64,000 nucleotides of DNA from the NCBI GenBank assembly GCA_003255025.1, contig QANY01003987.1, positions 747,546-811,545 of the forward strand, given 5' to 3'. A program made the position numbers and the translations under genes. This DNA comes from Datisca glomerata. Taxonomy: Eukaryota > Streptophyta > Magnoliopsida > Cucurbitales > Datiscaceae. Of this stretch, positions 11,858 to 22,706 are shown in pieces. Positions within the stretch are counted from its first letter, which is position 1; each line of letters begins with the position of its first letter. The notes under the pieces are model-generated. The model worked only from the letters and a program-made list of their open reading frames with translations. It was not told the origin of the DNA and did not search any database.

Positions 11858-11924
11858 GAAGGCATTTTTTGTAAAGACGACTTTCCAGTTGGTAAAAGTC
11901 ATCTTTACAAAAGACGCCTTTAGC
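11858..11924. repeat. Imperfect hairpin flanking the gene fragment
   Basis: Two arms of about 27 bp around AAGGCNTTTTTTGTAAAGAC enclose a loop of about 10 bases. Related AAAAGACGCATTCTAC-type motifs recur at 12525-12625 on the other side of the gene fragment. Motifs on both sides suggest sub-terminal repeats of a transposon that carries the fragment. Confidence 0.55.
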
Positions 11925-11959
11925 GCAGCCTGAAAGTCTTTTGCAAAGACGTTTGCTTC

Positions 11960-12395
11960 TGCTTTCTAGAAATCGAATAGTCTGAACAAACCTCTGGATT
12001 TTATCATTTTCATCCTCGAAATCTTTCCTCTTACTAATGGAAGCAACCATTTTTTCTTCCTCATTATTTTGAAGCGCAATTTTTTTTATCAAGATTCAAC
12101 CGTCTAACTTTCTTTGTCATGTTCCTGACTACATTATCCTTAACATTCTTCTCTGATTTTTCATCATCTTCGAAAACCGTCTTCCCTCTTTTTCTTCCTT
12201 TCTTCAGCAAACCATATCTTTCTTCTACTTTAGAAGAATCAGTTGTAGGGCTAAGCTTATAGATATTTTCAAGTTTGGCAGCAACTTCATTGTAATCCAA
12301 ATTCAAGTTATAGTAAGGAGCTTCATCTATACAAATGACTTTTATTCGTTTTGAAGTTTTTTTTTGCTTTCCCTATTCTCTTTGGGGTTTTATTA
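11960..12395 (-). pseudogene. Fragment of an unidentified nuclear protein gene
   Basis: The minus strand encodes a charged segment: LDYNEVAAKLENIYKLSP near 12300-12245, then KKGRKRGKTVFEDDEK and DNVVRNMTKKVRRLNLDKK. After a frameshift in an A-run near 12075-12085 it continues with SISKRKDFEDENDKIQRFVQ. The Lys/Arg/Glu-rich pattern suggests a nuclear protein. I recall similar plant proteins but cannot name the family safely. It has no clean start or end, and both flanks are unrelated repeats. It looks like a captured or retroposed gene fragment. Confidence 0.55.
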
Positions 12396-12779
12396 ATTTC
12401 TATGGGGCAAAGAGATTTGCTCTTGAGGCGAAACCAAAGCGGCTTTATTGGAATTGTTTACTTTAAATGCTACAATCAATGGGCTTTTCAATATAAATCG
12501 ATAAGTTAGAAATTTTGTGTTGAATGTGTCTTTATAAAAGACGCTTTCTACTATTAATGAATACATCTTTTATAAAAACGCATTCTACTTTTATGAAATC
12601 ATTTTTACAAAAGACACATTCTATGTACCCTCACATTTATGATTATGCCATTACGAATACCTCATATTTATGACCACACTTTTGTCTTAAGTGTATCATT
12701 TTATCTTATTTTTTAAATTAATTTAAAAAATACGGTATTTTAATTATTTTTTTCAATTAGCGTGGAAGCCTAAAAAATC

Positions 12780-13131
12780 CCTCATAAATTGGACCTCTCA
12801 ACGCCGCCGAATGTCAGTTCCGTAGCTGGAGACGACTGGTAATAACACCAGAGAATTCGGCATCAGTTCCTCCTGCTATACCAGAAAAGTGTTACCCTAT
12901 CTATTATTACTTTTGATTGACGGGACCTAAAGCTTTTCAGGAGTATTTTCTTGGGAGGAGGAGTCTCTGCCGTTCCTAGCTCCGGCAACTCTCTCTCGCT
13001 CCCCGTTTCTGTCGGTCAGCCAGTGCCACCCCGCCTCCTTCCTGTATCGATTTTTCTGTTATACCCGGCTCACCATCCCACCCCTACGGCAGACTGAGGA
13101 TTGATGCTGGTGTTGTTTTCTTATAATACCA
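12780..13131 (+). promoter_or_regulatory. GLE1 upstream region and probable 5' UTR
   Basis: This stretch is GC-richer than its surroundings and pyrimidine-rich (CTCTCTCTCGCTCCCC near 12990-13005), as is usual for plant 5' UTRs. No clear TATA box was seen, so the transcription start is not fixed. A short upstream ORF begins at 13104. Confidence 0.5.
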
Positions 13132-13246
13132 ATGTGAGTTGGAATTCTTCAACCTTTTTTTTTCTTATGTCTAATTTTCCCTCAACTTATCATGAATTTC
13201 CTTGGTCGTTACTTTGTGTTGTCTATCTTTTTAGGGGGCCTATTAA
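13104..13246 (+). other. Upstream ORF overlapping the split GLE1 start codon
   Basis: In the spliced transcript the ATG at 13104 opens a 13-codon ORF (MLVLFSYNTNGAY). It crosses the 13133/13235 splice junction and stops at 13244-13246. It overlaps the GLE1 start codon in another frame, so it would reduce GLE1 translation if it lies in the mature leader. The transcript start is not known, so this is conditional. Confidence 0.5.
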
Positions 13247-16200
13247 GTTAGAACTCCGTTTCCCTCACCGCATAGATGGAATTACGGCTGACCCAGAGCC
13301 ACATTGGAATTTCGACGAGTTTATATCAGAGCTTAGTGCAGTGGAAGCCAAGCTCAACGCGTCTAGTACTATTCCGGTTCCTTACACGAAAGCCAGTTCA
13401 CGGTATTGCACCTTTTTTTCCTCTCTTGAGGCAGGAGATGACTGTATGCAGGCTTGCACTTCCGTGTGTGTGAGTGTGCTTGTCTTTTCTTAGTCCTTTT
13501 AATTTTATTTTTCACTTCTGTTTTAGCAATATGTCTGGTGCGAAATCCATTGCTATAAAGCCAAGGCGGCCTTTCGTCATGCGTGTGACCGAGGATGAGG
13601 TTTCGGACAGTGGTAGTGACACTGAGGAGTTTCACGGTCAAAGCTTTGTGGCGGTTAATCGTTTTAGTTGTGATGACGTTTATCTTAGGTATGCAATTAG
13701 CTATCAGTCTTCTGTTTTCTCGAATATTTTCATTTGAAAGGAAGAGGGAAGATTATTTCCCAAGCAAGTCTGCCTGTTTGAAATCCAAAAAATTTACATT
13801 CCATTTTTTATTTTGTTATTGGACTTGTCACTTGTGGGAAAACCTTTTCCAATAAATATAACAATTTTATTAAACGTTCGTATTAGAAATGTTCCCTTTA
13901 GTTTCTGTCTTAAAATTTACTTATCCAAAAAACACGACTGCGTATCTGTGGTATATTTATCAATACATCAAGAACTCATTTTTTAGTGTGTAGAATGTTT
14001 CCTTAGTACGTTATCTTTGTGTCATTACATTACTGTCATATTTATTTGACGTTTTTTGGAAGTGTAGTTTGACGTTCTACTTGTAATTTTGATGTCCTAC
14101 TTGTAATTTTTAAGCATGATATTAATATTATTGTTTGAACAGTGATGATTCTGATTATGAATCGGCTCCTGAACCTCAGTCCTACTTGATGGAGCCAGTT
14201 GGATTATCAGAAGCTGCTCTGTTTGAGTTAACCCGTGAATATCGGCTTGGGTTGCAGGTGCTAAACCATGCAGGTTATGTCTATTTGATAAATTGTTTGC
14301 ACCTTGGCGTATGATGGTATTCAGGTAGTATCCAAAAATTTTGTAGTGATATCTGATATATTATTATGACCTCACTCTTAGCATTTTTTGATAAACATCA
14401 TTAGCAAAATTTAATATTGATATTACTAGTCCTTTAGAAGCATGAACACGTTTTTATGGTAGTGTCCCCACGTTCGACACATGTCATACATGGATACTCA
14501 TTTGACATGCTCTGACACGTCTTTGAGTGTCCCATTTTTTTTATTAATTATTTTTAATATTCCGACACGCTCGGACTCGTCAAGACACGGTCGGACATGC
14601 CGGGTGTACGCGTCGAACATGGTTTTGGTTGGAGGAGGAGTTTCTAGGCTCAAAAAATGAATAAAACCAATAAAGTAATATAGGAATTTGTGCTACAACT
14701 GGCCTAATAGAAAGCAAAACATTTAGGGAAGTGCGTAGTGGGGGAGATGCATGTGATACTGGTCTTCTTCTCACTATACTCAAACATTGAAAGTGGTTGT
14801 TCTTTTTGTTTATTGATGTTACATGCATGTAAAATATTTGCTAAAGTATATATCATATATACTGGGAAAAAATCTTATATATATTACATTACATGCAGGT
14901 GTTTCCATGCTGTGTCGCGTATCCGTGTCCGTGCTACTTAACTAGTTGTTTGTTACTGGAAACTAATATAGTAGAGTTTATATAATTTTATCTAGTTTAT
15001 TTAACATTTTTTATAAGAAACAAGATTTGTATTAATGTGTAAAATTTACAAAGAGTTTGGAGGATGAGCAATCCAACTGAACTCCAAAAACAAAACAAAC
15101 AGCTCGGCAAGAAAAATGGCTATCAAGTCAGCGTAAATAAAGAACAAGGGAATGTTCTTAAACCATTTAGTAGAAGACACTCATAGAGAAATAAAGTAAA
15201 ATAATCTTCTTCCACAAAGAGATTGAATTCGACCCCCAAAAAATCTTCCTACTTCGCTCTGTCCACAAGCACCAAAACGCAACCATATCCCCGGTCTTCC
15301 ACAGAACCTTTAGCTTACTAGGCAAATGCATGAGGACACTTATGCTAACATTATTAGGATACAAGTTTTCTTAGAATTTAACTGGATTTGGATGCACATG
15401 TGTTTGTGGTATATGTAACTTCTGTTTATTGAAAATTTCTCATTTGTCATTTATTATGAGAAGTAGTTGAAACCCTCCTCCCCTCTGTGGGGTGATTTTT
15501 TTTTGTCTTCATATCTTGTTAACTTTCAATTCTTCATGAATAAGCATTTTAATTCGTGTGATTACAGGAGGAAATCAGGAACAGAATTTCAATGTTAGAG
15601 ACGGATTTAATTAATGAAAATAAAACATTCATTTCTGCATTTGAACGAGTTGAGAGATATGAAGAAGCAAGAAAGGAGATGGACAAAAAACTTGATACAC
15701 TGTATCAGCGCAAGATGTAAGGTCCTCTATAGTTTCTTATGTGGATTCTGAACTCTCATATTCCTAAACTGTTAGTTTTGATACTTGAGCTTCTTACCTA
15801 TTGTATTTTGTTTGACTCAAAATATATGTAAAAGACTATGTGGTTCTTATTGTTTCAATTTAAAGCTAAAGCTATGGTTTTTCTCATTAAAAATAGATGA
15901 TTGACCTTTCAAATCTATGTTTTAGAATCTTGATTATTAACAGTTAAAACATGAAGTTCCTTTGTCGTAAAGCTTGATTTAGCAGTTACTCTAGGTCTCT
16001 ACTGAAAATTGACTGAAGCTTTGAAATGTGAAATGCTTCAGGATTGGTATTTTCTTTGTGCTTAGTGATCTTCCCTCTCAAAATTTTGATGGATATCCAG
16101 TAATAATTTCAGAAGCGTTTCTAAGATTCTGCTATGCAGTGCAGAGGCCCTTGATGATCATTTGACTGCAGTGCAACGGGATCATGAACTTAGATCACAA

Positions 16201-19200
16201 ATTGAAGAACGGAAAATAAGATCTGATGCAGCTATTGAAGAAGCCAAAAGAAAGGAAAAGGCCCTCATAGAGGAAAAATTACGACAAGAAAAAGCTAGAC
16301 TTGAAGCTGAGGTTTATTTTCTCTCTAATGAATGTTTAATTAGCAAACTTCTGGATGGTCTGCAAGTCTGCATTGCTCATTTACTTTCACAGATATCCCC
16401 CCATATTCACTGGAATATAGTTTTGCACCTCTACTTTCACAGATATCCCCTCATATTCACTGGAATATGGAATTCAAACGAATTTCATTTATTTTTTATT
16501 TGATTTTGCTTTGAATAGTATGTTCCGTTGACTTCACATGAAGATTATCACAAGTCCTTCCCAAACTCCCTTAAGCTGGGCTTGGGTGCGTTCAAATAAT
16601 TACCCTAGTGAAACAGTTTCTAAATCATTTACTGGAGCAGTTTAGGATTCCCTGGCTATTCGTGGTTCTTTGCCCGAAATAACGGTTTTATGGATATTTG
16701 CTGCCTTGGATGTATCTTTTGTAGAGAAGTTCTAGTATAATTTATTGATTAACAAGATTACAAGGAGCATTTCTTGGTATAGGCCAAACTTAGAGCTGAG
16801 GAAGCAAGAAGAGCTGCTGAGGAGGCTGAGAGAAGAGCAGTAAAGGAAGCTGCGGAAAGGGAAGCTGCTGAAGCCTCAAAAAGGGCTGACACTGCAGCGG
16901 CGCAAGAGGGAACTGCAAGACATCAGATGGATGCCAAAGTTGAAACTTTGACTGCTCAACCCAAGGGAGGAGCAGAACCTGATAGAAAGAAGATACCAAA
17001 GTCAGCAGGTTCTTATTCTTCATATAGTGGATTGAACACCCATATCCTTAAATATATTCAAAGGAGTGCATGTGCAGACCTTTTGATTTCTAGGTTAATT
17101 ATCTTTTGATTCTCCACGTTAATAAACAGGTAAGGTAGTAAGGGCAATGGAAAATGCTCTGGTTTTAGAGCGTGAGAGACTGCAAAAGCTTAAAGAGCTA
17201 GATGAAAGGAATGAGGCATTGAGATTGAATTCAAATAAGGTACTGCTAGTGTCAAAAAAATGTTTTGGGTTAAATTCATCTTACAGAAATAAACTTTGGG
17301 TCATTGGCAATTTAGACCCAATTTCAAATGACCAACATTATTCCGTGAACTTTCATAATAGACATAATTGGTCCTCCATGACTTATTTCCATCGTTTTTT
17401 CCAATGTCAAAAATTGCTCCATTGATAGACATTGTACAATCAGAAAAACACCCCAACTAATCATTCTTCTCAACAAAGTTGACGGGGCGTTTTTTGGCAC
17501 TAGAAAAATTGATGGAAATAAAGCGTGGAAGACCAATTTTGCCAATTTTGGAAGTGTAGGGATTATCGTTCCTAATTGAAAGTTCGTGTGTAAATTGCCA
17601 ATTTTGGAAGTTTAGGGATTATTGTTCCTATTTGAAAGTTCGTGTTTAAATTGCCAATGCCCCAAAGCTCATGGGTATGAGTTAAATTTAACCCAAAAAA
17701 ATCTGAAAATTTTTATCAGGTCTTTGTTCAATTAAGATCAAGGTTTTGTTGCATTTTAACGAGGTCGGTCACATTTTCACTCTGCTTTTTCAGAGTTCAA
17801 TGCACATTTCCAAGCATATTCCTCCTTTCTTTTTTGTTGGCCTTTAAAAGTAGAAATAAGAACTATTTTTCTTCATTTTGGCTCATTTATGCTCAGATAG
17901 TGCTGGGTTTGGAGATTTTTTTCTTGGTTACTGTTTGGTATATGTACTTCCTTTACTTTAATTGATATTTAATTTTTTACTTGATTAGGATTTTAGCAGC
18001 TGTGAGAGACATGTTGCTAGATTAATTCGACAAATTAGGGGAACCAAAGAGAATGTCAGGTAACATGCACTCTCCGATTAAATTTCTTTCAGTACTTTTT
18101 TTCGAGTTTATCTTTTGGCAGGTTAATTTTAACTGTTATCAAGTATGCTAATTTTTTTTTTGGCAAAAACGACTGTGAGTAGCTGCACCATCATACATGT
18201 ACACATCGCATTCAAGCTATCCTATGTGAGACCTAGTTCCTTAGGGTGCTCACCAGATTGGCTGGTTAGAAAGATATGTTTTGGCATGTGCCATGATATG
18301 TTTGATTGTCGGATGAATCTGTGAATACCATAATGGATGTACCCATTTGATTTCCAGAATACGTTGCTGCTGCTATAAGTTTATGGCTTGTATCTGTTAC
18401 TCTTAATTTTCTCATAAAGTTCCTACTTGTAAATCTTAGACATGTCTATTCATTAGTCACATTTCCTTTTGCAGAGCAAAAGCAACTGAACTCATCAAGA
18501 TTTTCAATGATCCCCTTTGCCCTCAATCTATTAGCATTGTAGCTTTCGCAAGGAAGGTACTGGTTGTTGAAACTTTTTGCCCTTTCATGGTGGAAATGGC
18601 TGAAGAAAAAACAATAGAAACAAGTTCTGTGCTTACAGATTATCTGGACGGAAAACAAATTTGGTGTGTTCTATTCGGAAATAGGAAAGTTGTACTTAAT
18701 GACGAGAACATAAAATTTTCTTTTTTATTATCTTATGTCCACATTACCCATGAGCATAGTCGAAGTTGGCAATTCAACTTAAAAAAAGAACAAAAAGAGA
18801 GTAAATAAAGGGTTAATTTGAAAGCTGAAAATGGAAATATGCACTAATAGAAGCCTACCATGGGCTTATTCAGATTGAATGTATGTCTACGTCAAATTAT
18901 TTTTATTGACTATTGAAGGACAAATAGCATGGTCCATGCACATAGTCTTAATGAGCTATAATTATTTAAGATCTTTTCCCGAGTGACGTGCCAAATGATT
19001 TCTTTTTCTAAAAGAAAAGTCAGTCAATACACTTCTTCCAGCATGTGATTGTGACAATTAGCTTAAAACTTTTACCAAATTTGAGAATCTGATTAACTTC
19101 TTGATTTTGAACAGGTTGTCTCTTACTGCGAAAGCCCTGATAATGCGGCTTTTGCATGTGGTCATGTTATCGTTCTTGTCACCTCACAGGTATACAGCAC

Positions 19201-21062
19201 GATCCTCTACAATATTGCAAAAATTCCTCGATAGCTTTGCATCTGAAATGATATTTTATTTTTTGCTCTTGGTGGAATTGGCATCTTTATATACGGGATA
19301 ATATTAATGATCTATTTGATGTTCTTCTGCCTGACAAAGTACTGTATAATGACTAATAGCTTATTGGCTATATTACTTTCTTGTTTTTCTTTTTGAGGAA
19401 TTGTTGGGTATTGTCTTAGCCTAGAATTTGTTATCAGTACGGACACTTCTCATGAATTGTGATTTTTAAATAGTTATTATCTGATTAACTACATAGAATT
19501 ATGCAATGGCCATGGAACAACAGTAGGTAGCCATCGGAATATAGCACGAGAAAACATTCTCCATTAACATCATGAAATATGCAGCCATGAAAAAATGAAA
19601 GACAAACTACAAAGACAATAGTAGCATCAGAACATAGCACGTGAAAGCTTATTTTTTGGTCTGAGAATCCTTTTTTCTGGTCATCTGTCGGGTTGAGTGA
19701 AAACTAAGCCAAGTTGACAGTACATTATCCACCAGAACTTTTTACATTTGCATCATGCATCAAACTCTAGGTCGGTTATACTTCATGTTGTCCATGAGTG
19801 CTTTTCATGGGATATTTAATGAGCTGGTTGGGACTCAACCCAACCAAAGGTGGATTAGGGAAAATTGTTGCGACTCCACGAATTATTTTCCATCACGAGA
19901 AATAAATTTGAACTTGGTATAGATTCTAGTGTGGCATTTACTAATTAATGATCTGAAAATTAGGTCCCGCACGCAATGGATCTTCTTCTAGCTGAGTTCC
20001 ATAAAGCTTGTATCTACACTGTTCCAAAGCACATGTCATACTCGGAGGTGAGTTGTTTCTAGCTCAATCAAGGCAATATTTTGGCAATATTATCGAGGGC
20101 CATGATATCAGAGTTGCTGAAACGTTCTAATTCATGACCGGCTTACTCCAGTTTTAGCTATGGCTGAAGTCCAACTTTCACAATATTGTTTCTGGTTATA
20201 TGTACTTCAAATAGACGTTGAAGTGGAAAACATTTAGGACGCTACTTGTTACTTATATTTAGTCATTTTTATCTTGGATTGTGATATCTATTTGACATTC
20301 TTTCAGTCAGCATTTGAATCAAAAGAAGCATACTTCAAAACTCTCGGATTTCGTGAAGTTGACGGCAAACTTGAGAGTCTCAAGGACTATTTGAAGCAGG
20401 TTGAATCCTACATGAAACTGTATGGAGCACTGGTTCAGGTTTGTCAACTTGTTATATAGCAAGTGTTATAACTGTAAAGTATACCAATTTAATTTATTTT
20501 ATATGTACTACAGCTGCCCATTGTTGTGTGTGCATGACTTATTAACCATAGTTTCTTCCTAATCTCTTCTGTTTTCGCAGACGGAAGTTCCAGGTATCCA
20601 AAACCTGCATGGCTTGAAGGAAGGTTGGGCATGGATGGCAAGATTATTAAATTCTCTCCCTGCCAATATATACACTGCTGTTGCACTAAATGCATTCCTG
20701 CAAGTAAGTGTAAAGTATAATGCTTTGGGAAAGAAAGATATGTAAAATATAAGAAATATTCTCGAAAATGTAACTCCTATTTTATACAGACAGCAGGGTT
20801 TGCATTGTACAAGAAGTACAAATCTCAGTTCATGAAGATTCTCAACGTCGTATCCGGACACTTCTTGGGAGCGTTAAAAGCACGGGAAGATCAGAGTCTG
20901 AAGCAAATTATTGTGCAGATTCAGTCCTATTTAGATGACAAGAAGTTCCTCCAAGAGCCAGAGGGAAGAGATTTGCAGGTTTCATTACTATCAAGTGTTA
21001 TGATACCTGACTCTAATTACCAAGATCCCTATTCACATTCATCAAATAAATATTTCTACTAA
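13132..21062 (+). CDS. GLE1: mRNA export factor GLE1 (nucleoporin), 15 exons
   Basis: GLE1 acts at the cytoplasmic face of the nuclear pore, where with inositol hexakisphosphate it activates the DEAD-box helicase that releases mRNPs. My exon model is 13132-13133 (coding part), 13235-13402, 13527-13688, 14143-14257, 15568-15716, 16140-16311, 16783-17008, 17130-17239, 17989-18059, 18475-18556, 19115-19189, 19964-20047, 20307-20438, 20581-20703 and 20790-21062. All introns are GT-AG, and the sum is 1944 nt (647 residues), near the roughly 610 residues I recall for Arabidopsis. Residues 1-55 match the plant N-terminus (DPEPHWNFDEF), and an acidic stretch DSGSDTEE follows. Residues 150-340 form a Glu/Lys/Ala-rich coiled coil (HLTAVQRDHELRSQIEERK). 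Residues 369-640 form the GLE1 C-terminal domain (FHKACIYTVPKHM, YGALVQ, GWAWMARLLN, TAGFALYKKYKSQF). The AT of the start codon ends exon 1 and the G begins exon 2. The gene appears intact. Confidence 0.93.
14430..14945. repeat. Dispersed repeat in GLE1 intron 4
   Basis: This part of intron 4 contains repeated GACACG/CGACACATGTC palindromic motifs (14475-14620), and GTCGCGTATCCGTGTCCGTG near its right end. Such GTGTCC-rich segments are common interspersed repeats in plant introns. No coding or clear terminal structure is visible, and the class is unknown. Confidence 0.45.
15050..15366 (-). mobile_element. LINE 3'-end fragment in GLE1 intron 4
   Basis: The minus strand reads LKVLWKTGDMVAFWCLWTER then SRKIFWGSN, the typical tail of plant L1-type ORF2 after the zf-RVT domain. 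Beyond a stop the sequence runs toward a T-rich stretch near 15003-15015, which would be the A-tail of a minus-strand insertion. The fragment is antisense to GLE1. Confidence 0.75.
17264..17697. mobile_element. Mutator-like MITE in GLE1 intron 8
   Basis: Inverted termini of about 55 bp: TTTGGGTTAAATTCATCTTA then TTGGGTCATTGGCAATTTAG on the left. The right end read inward gives TTGGGTTAAATTTAAC then GGGGCATTGGCAATTTAAAC. The termini sit in A-runs, so the 9-bp target duplication cannot be placed exactly. An internal duplication of GCCAATTTTGGAAGTNTAGG occurs near 17540 and 17600. No coding capacity is visible. Confidence 0.7.
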
Positions 21063-21361
21063 ACAAGTACAAATTCATAATGTATTCTTCAGACATTTAT
21101 TAAAAGTCGCAAAAAGAAAATTATATATCATTCCCCATTTTAGGCTTGTTGTACCTATTGCTTAGTTTCATGTTTTCTTTATTTTATTTGATCTTAAACT
21201 AAGCATGCGACAAGATGTGTTTACTTAGATGGTTAAGATTACACTCTCACGCTAATGAGGTTGTGGGTTTGAGTCGACACTCCCAAATCTCCTAGAATTT
21301 GATATTTTTGAAAAAAGAAAATGCTAAACATAGGTAATGATGTGAATATAAAATGGATCTC
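21063..21361. repeat. Intergenic region between convergent genes, with SINE-like remnant
   Basis: The 300 bp between the GLE1 and LEA_2 stop codons hold a tRNA-derived remnant at 21213-21330. TTAGATGGTTAAGATTACAC resembles an A box, GTGGGTTTGAGTCGACAC resembles a B box, and the right side ends in an A-rich tail. Both genes probably polyadenylate here. No strong AATAAA was seen on the plus strand after the GLE1 stop codon. Confidence 0.55.
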
Positions 21362-22156
21362 TCAACGCCTTGTTCTGCATTTGCTTGTGATCAAAGCTCC
21401 ATTTGGAGGGGCAGCCATTACCAAACTGCAATGACTATGTACCTGATATGAATATGGTGGCAGAGTACCAAAACTCGAACGAGCTTGGAAAATTCCCTTT
21501 ACTTGGAAGGTTAAGCTATTGGTCTCTTCTTGTGTCTGAAACCGTTGGCTATCAAGTATGGGAAGCCTAACCTGGCTGGAGACCATATGAACATTTTCAA
21601 ACATGGTCTCAGCCTTTGCAGCTGAGAAGGGTTCTATGTATTGAACATCAATGAGGGTATTTCCATAGTAAAGAATGATGATCATGTGACCGAATTCCAT
21701 ACTCAGTTTCTTATTAGGATTGGTGAAATTGGCAAGCAAAGTCAGATCAACATTGAGCAAATAGCCCATGTTTAGGTAGGCTGCATTCAGTGTGGCAGTT
21801 GATATATCAAACGTTGGAGTTTTTGGCCGAAAGATAAGGTAAACTATGAGGACTGCTAGACCTCCAATAACTAAAAGGACCCAAAAGATTGTACAGAAGA
21901 GTCGAGCATACCCCTTTAAGGGATTTGTTTGTCGGGGTTGCCACGGAGCAAGTGGCTGCAAATGGAGCTGGTCCTGGTAGGGATTGCCGGAACCTTGGTC
22001 TTGATGCTGAGTTTTGAAATTGGGGGGCTGCAAATGTTGTTGATGTTGTGGATAAGGCTCCTGTGGGCTTAGTAGCTCTAGCTGAGAATGTTGATCCTTA
22101 TATTGGGGTTGTGATTGGCTGCGAAAATGTGGATTGGTTTCAGGGTGATGATCCAT
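21362..22156 (-). CDS. LEA_2 / NDR1-HIN1-like (NHL) membrane protein
   Basis: Single-exon ORF of 264 residues with a clean ATG and stop. Residues 1-80 are a Gln/His/Pro-rich, disordered cytosolic tail (repeats such as PQHQQHLQPP). Residues 86-109 form one transmembrane helix (FCTIFWVLLVIGGLAVLIVYLIF). About 135-245 is a LEA_2-type beta-sandwich, with the family's ANFTNPNKKLS segment near 142-152. It ends with basic residues (SKCRTRR). LEA_2/NHL proteins are plasma-membrane or ER anchored and linked to stress and defence responses; a specific role cannot be inferred. It is convergent with GLE1. Confidence 0.9.
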   Translation of the reverse strand: MDHHPETNPHFRSQSQPQYKDQHSQLELLSPQEPYPQHQQHLQPPNFKTQHQDQGSGNPYQDQLHLQPLAPWQPRQTNPLKGYARLFCTIFWVLLVIGGLAVLIVYLIFRPKTPTFDISTATLNAAYLNMGYLLNVDLTLLANFTNPNKKLSMEFGHMIIILYYGNTLIDVQYIEPFSAAKAETMFENVHMVSSQVRLPILDSQRFQTQEETNSLTFQVKGIFQARSSFGTLPPYSYQVHSHCSLVMAAPPNGALITSKCRTRR

Positions 22157-22640
22157 GGTTGGCGTAATAAAGATGGTGACAGAAAAAAGTTAGAAAATGA
22201 TGAAATGAGAAGAATTTTGCTGTCATGCAAATGGGAAACTGAGAGAAGTTTGTTTTTTGGTCCATAAGAACTTCAAGTGTTCAAGCTTAACTGATGGAGA
22301 AGGCAAGGAATCAATACATAGGCATAGGAGGTAAGCAATCTTAGTAATAAGAATACCTCCCTTTAGTTTTTGTTTAGTGTATGGGTGGCAACAACTACGA
22401 AGGTGCTCGAAATCGTATCATATTTTTGCTTTTAGACTCAGTCTCTCAATAGGGAGAAAGAGCAGTTGGATTATTGGAAATTTGGTGCTCTTTTAGTTCA
22501 GGACCAAAAATTGATATACTGCAAAGCTAATGAACCAATGGTTACAAAAAGATAGGTTCTGATTATACAGACTCTTTATTCATCAGCTTGAAGCACCAGC
22601 ACCCGATTTGTTTGAAGTTCTCTCTATATATAGGGTTTCA
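22157..22640 (-). promoter_or_regulatory. Upstream region of the LEA_2 gene
   Basis: The leader just before the ATG is pyrimidine-rich on the minus strand (CTTCTCATTTCATC near 22195-22215). The only good TATA-like element on this strand is CTATATATAGAG at about 22622-22633. That would give a leader of about 430 nt and may indicate an undetected leader intron. This promoter is tentative. Confidence 0.35.
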
Positions 22641-22706
22641 GGTGCGGAATTCCGGATGTTAGAAACGCCCGGACCTCTTCTTGATCAGCCGTTGGATTTA
22701 TATAGA

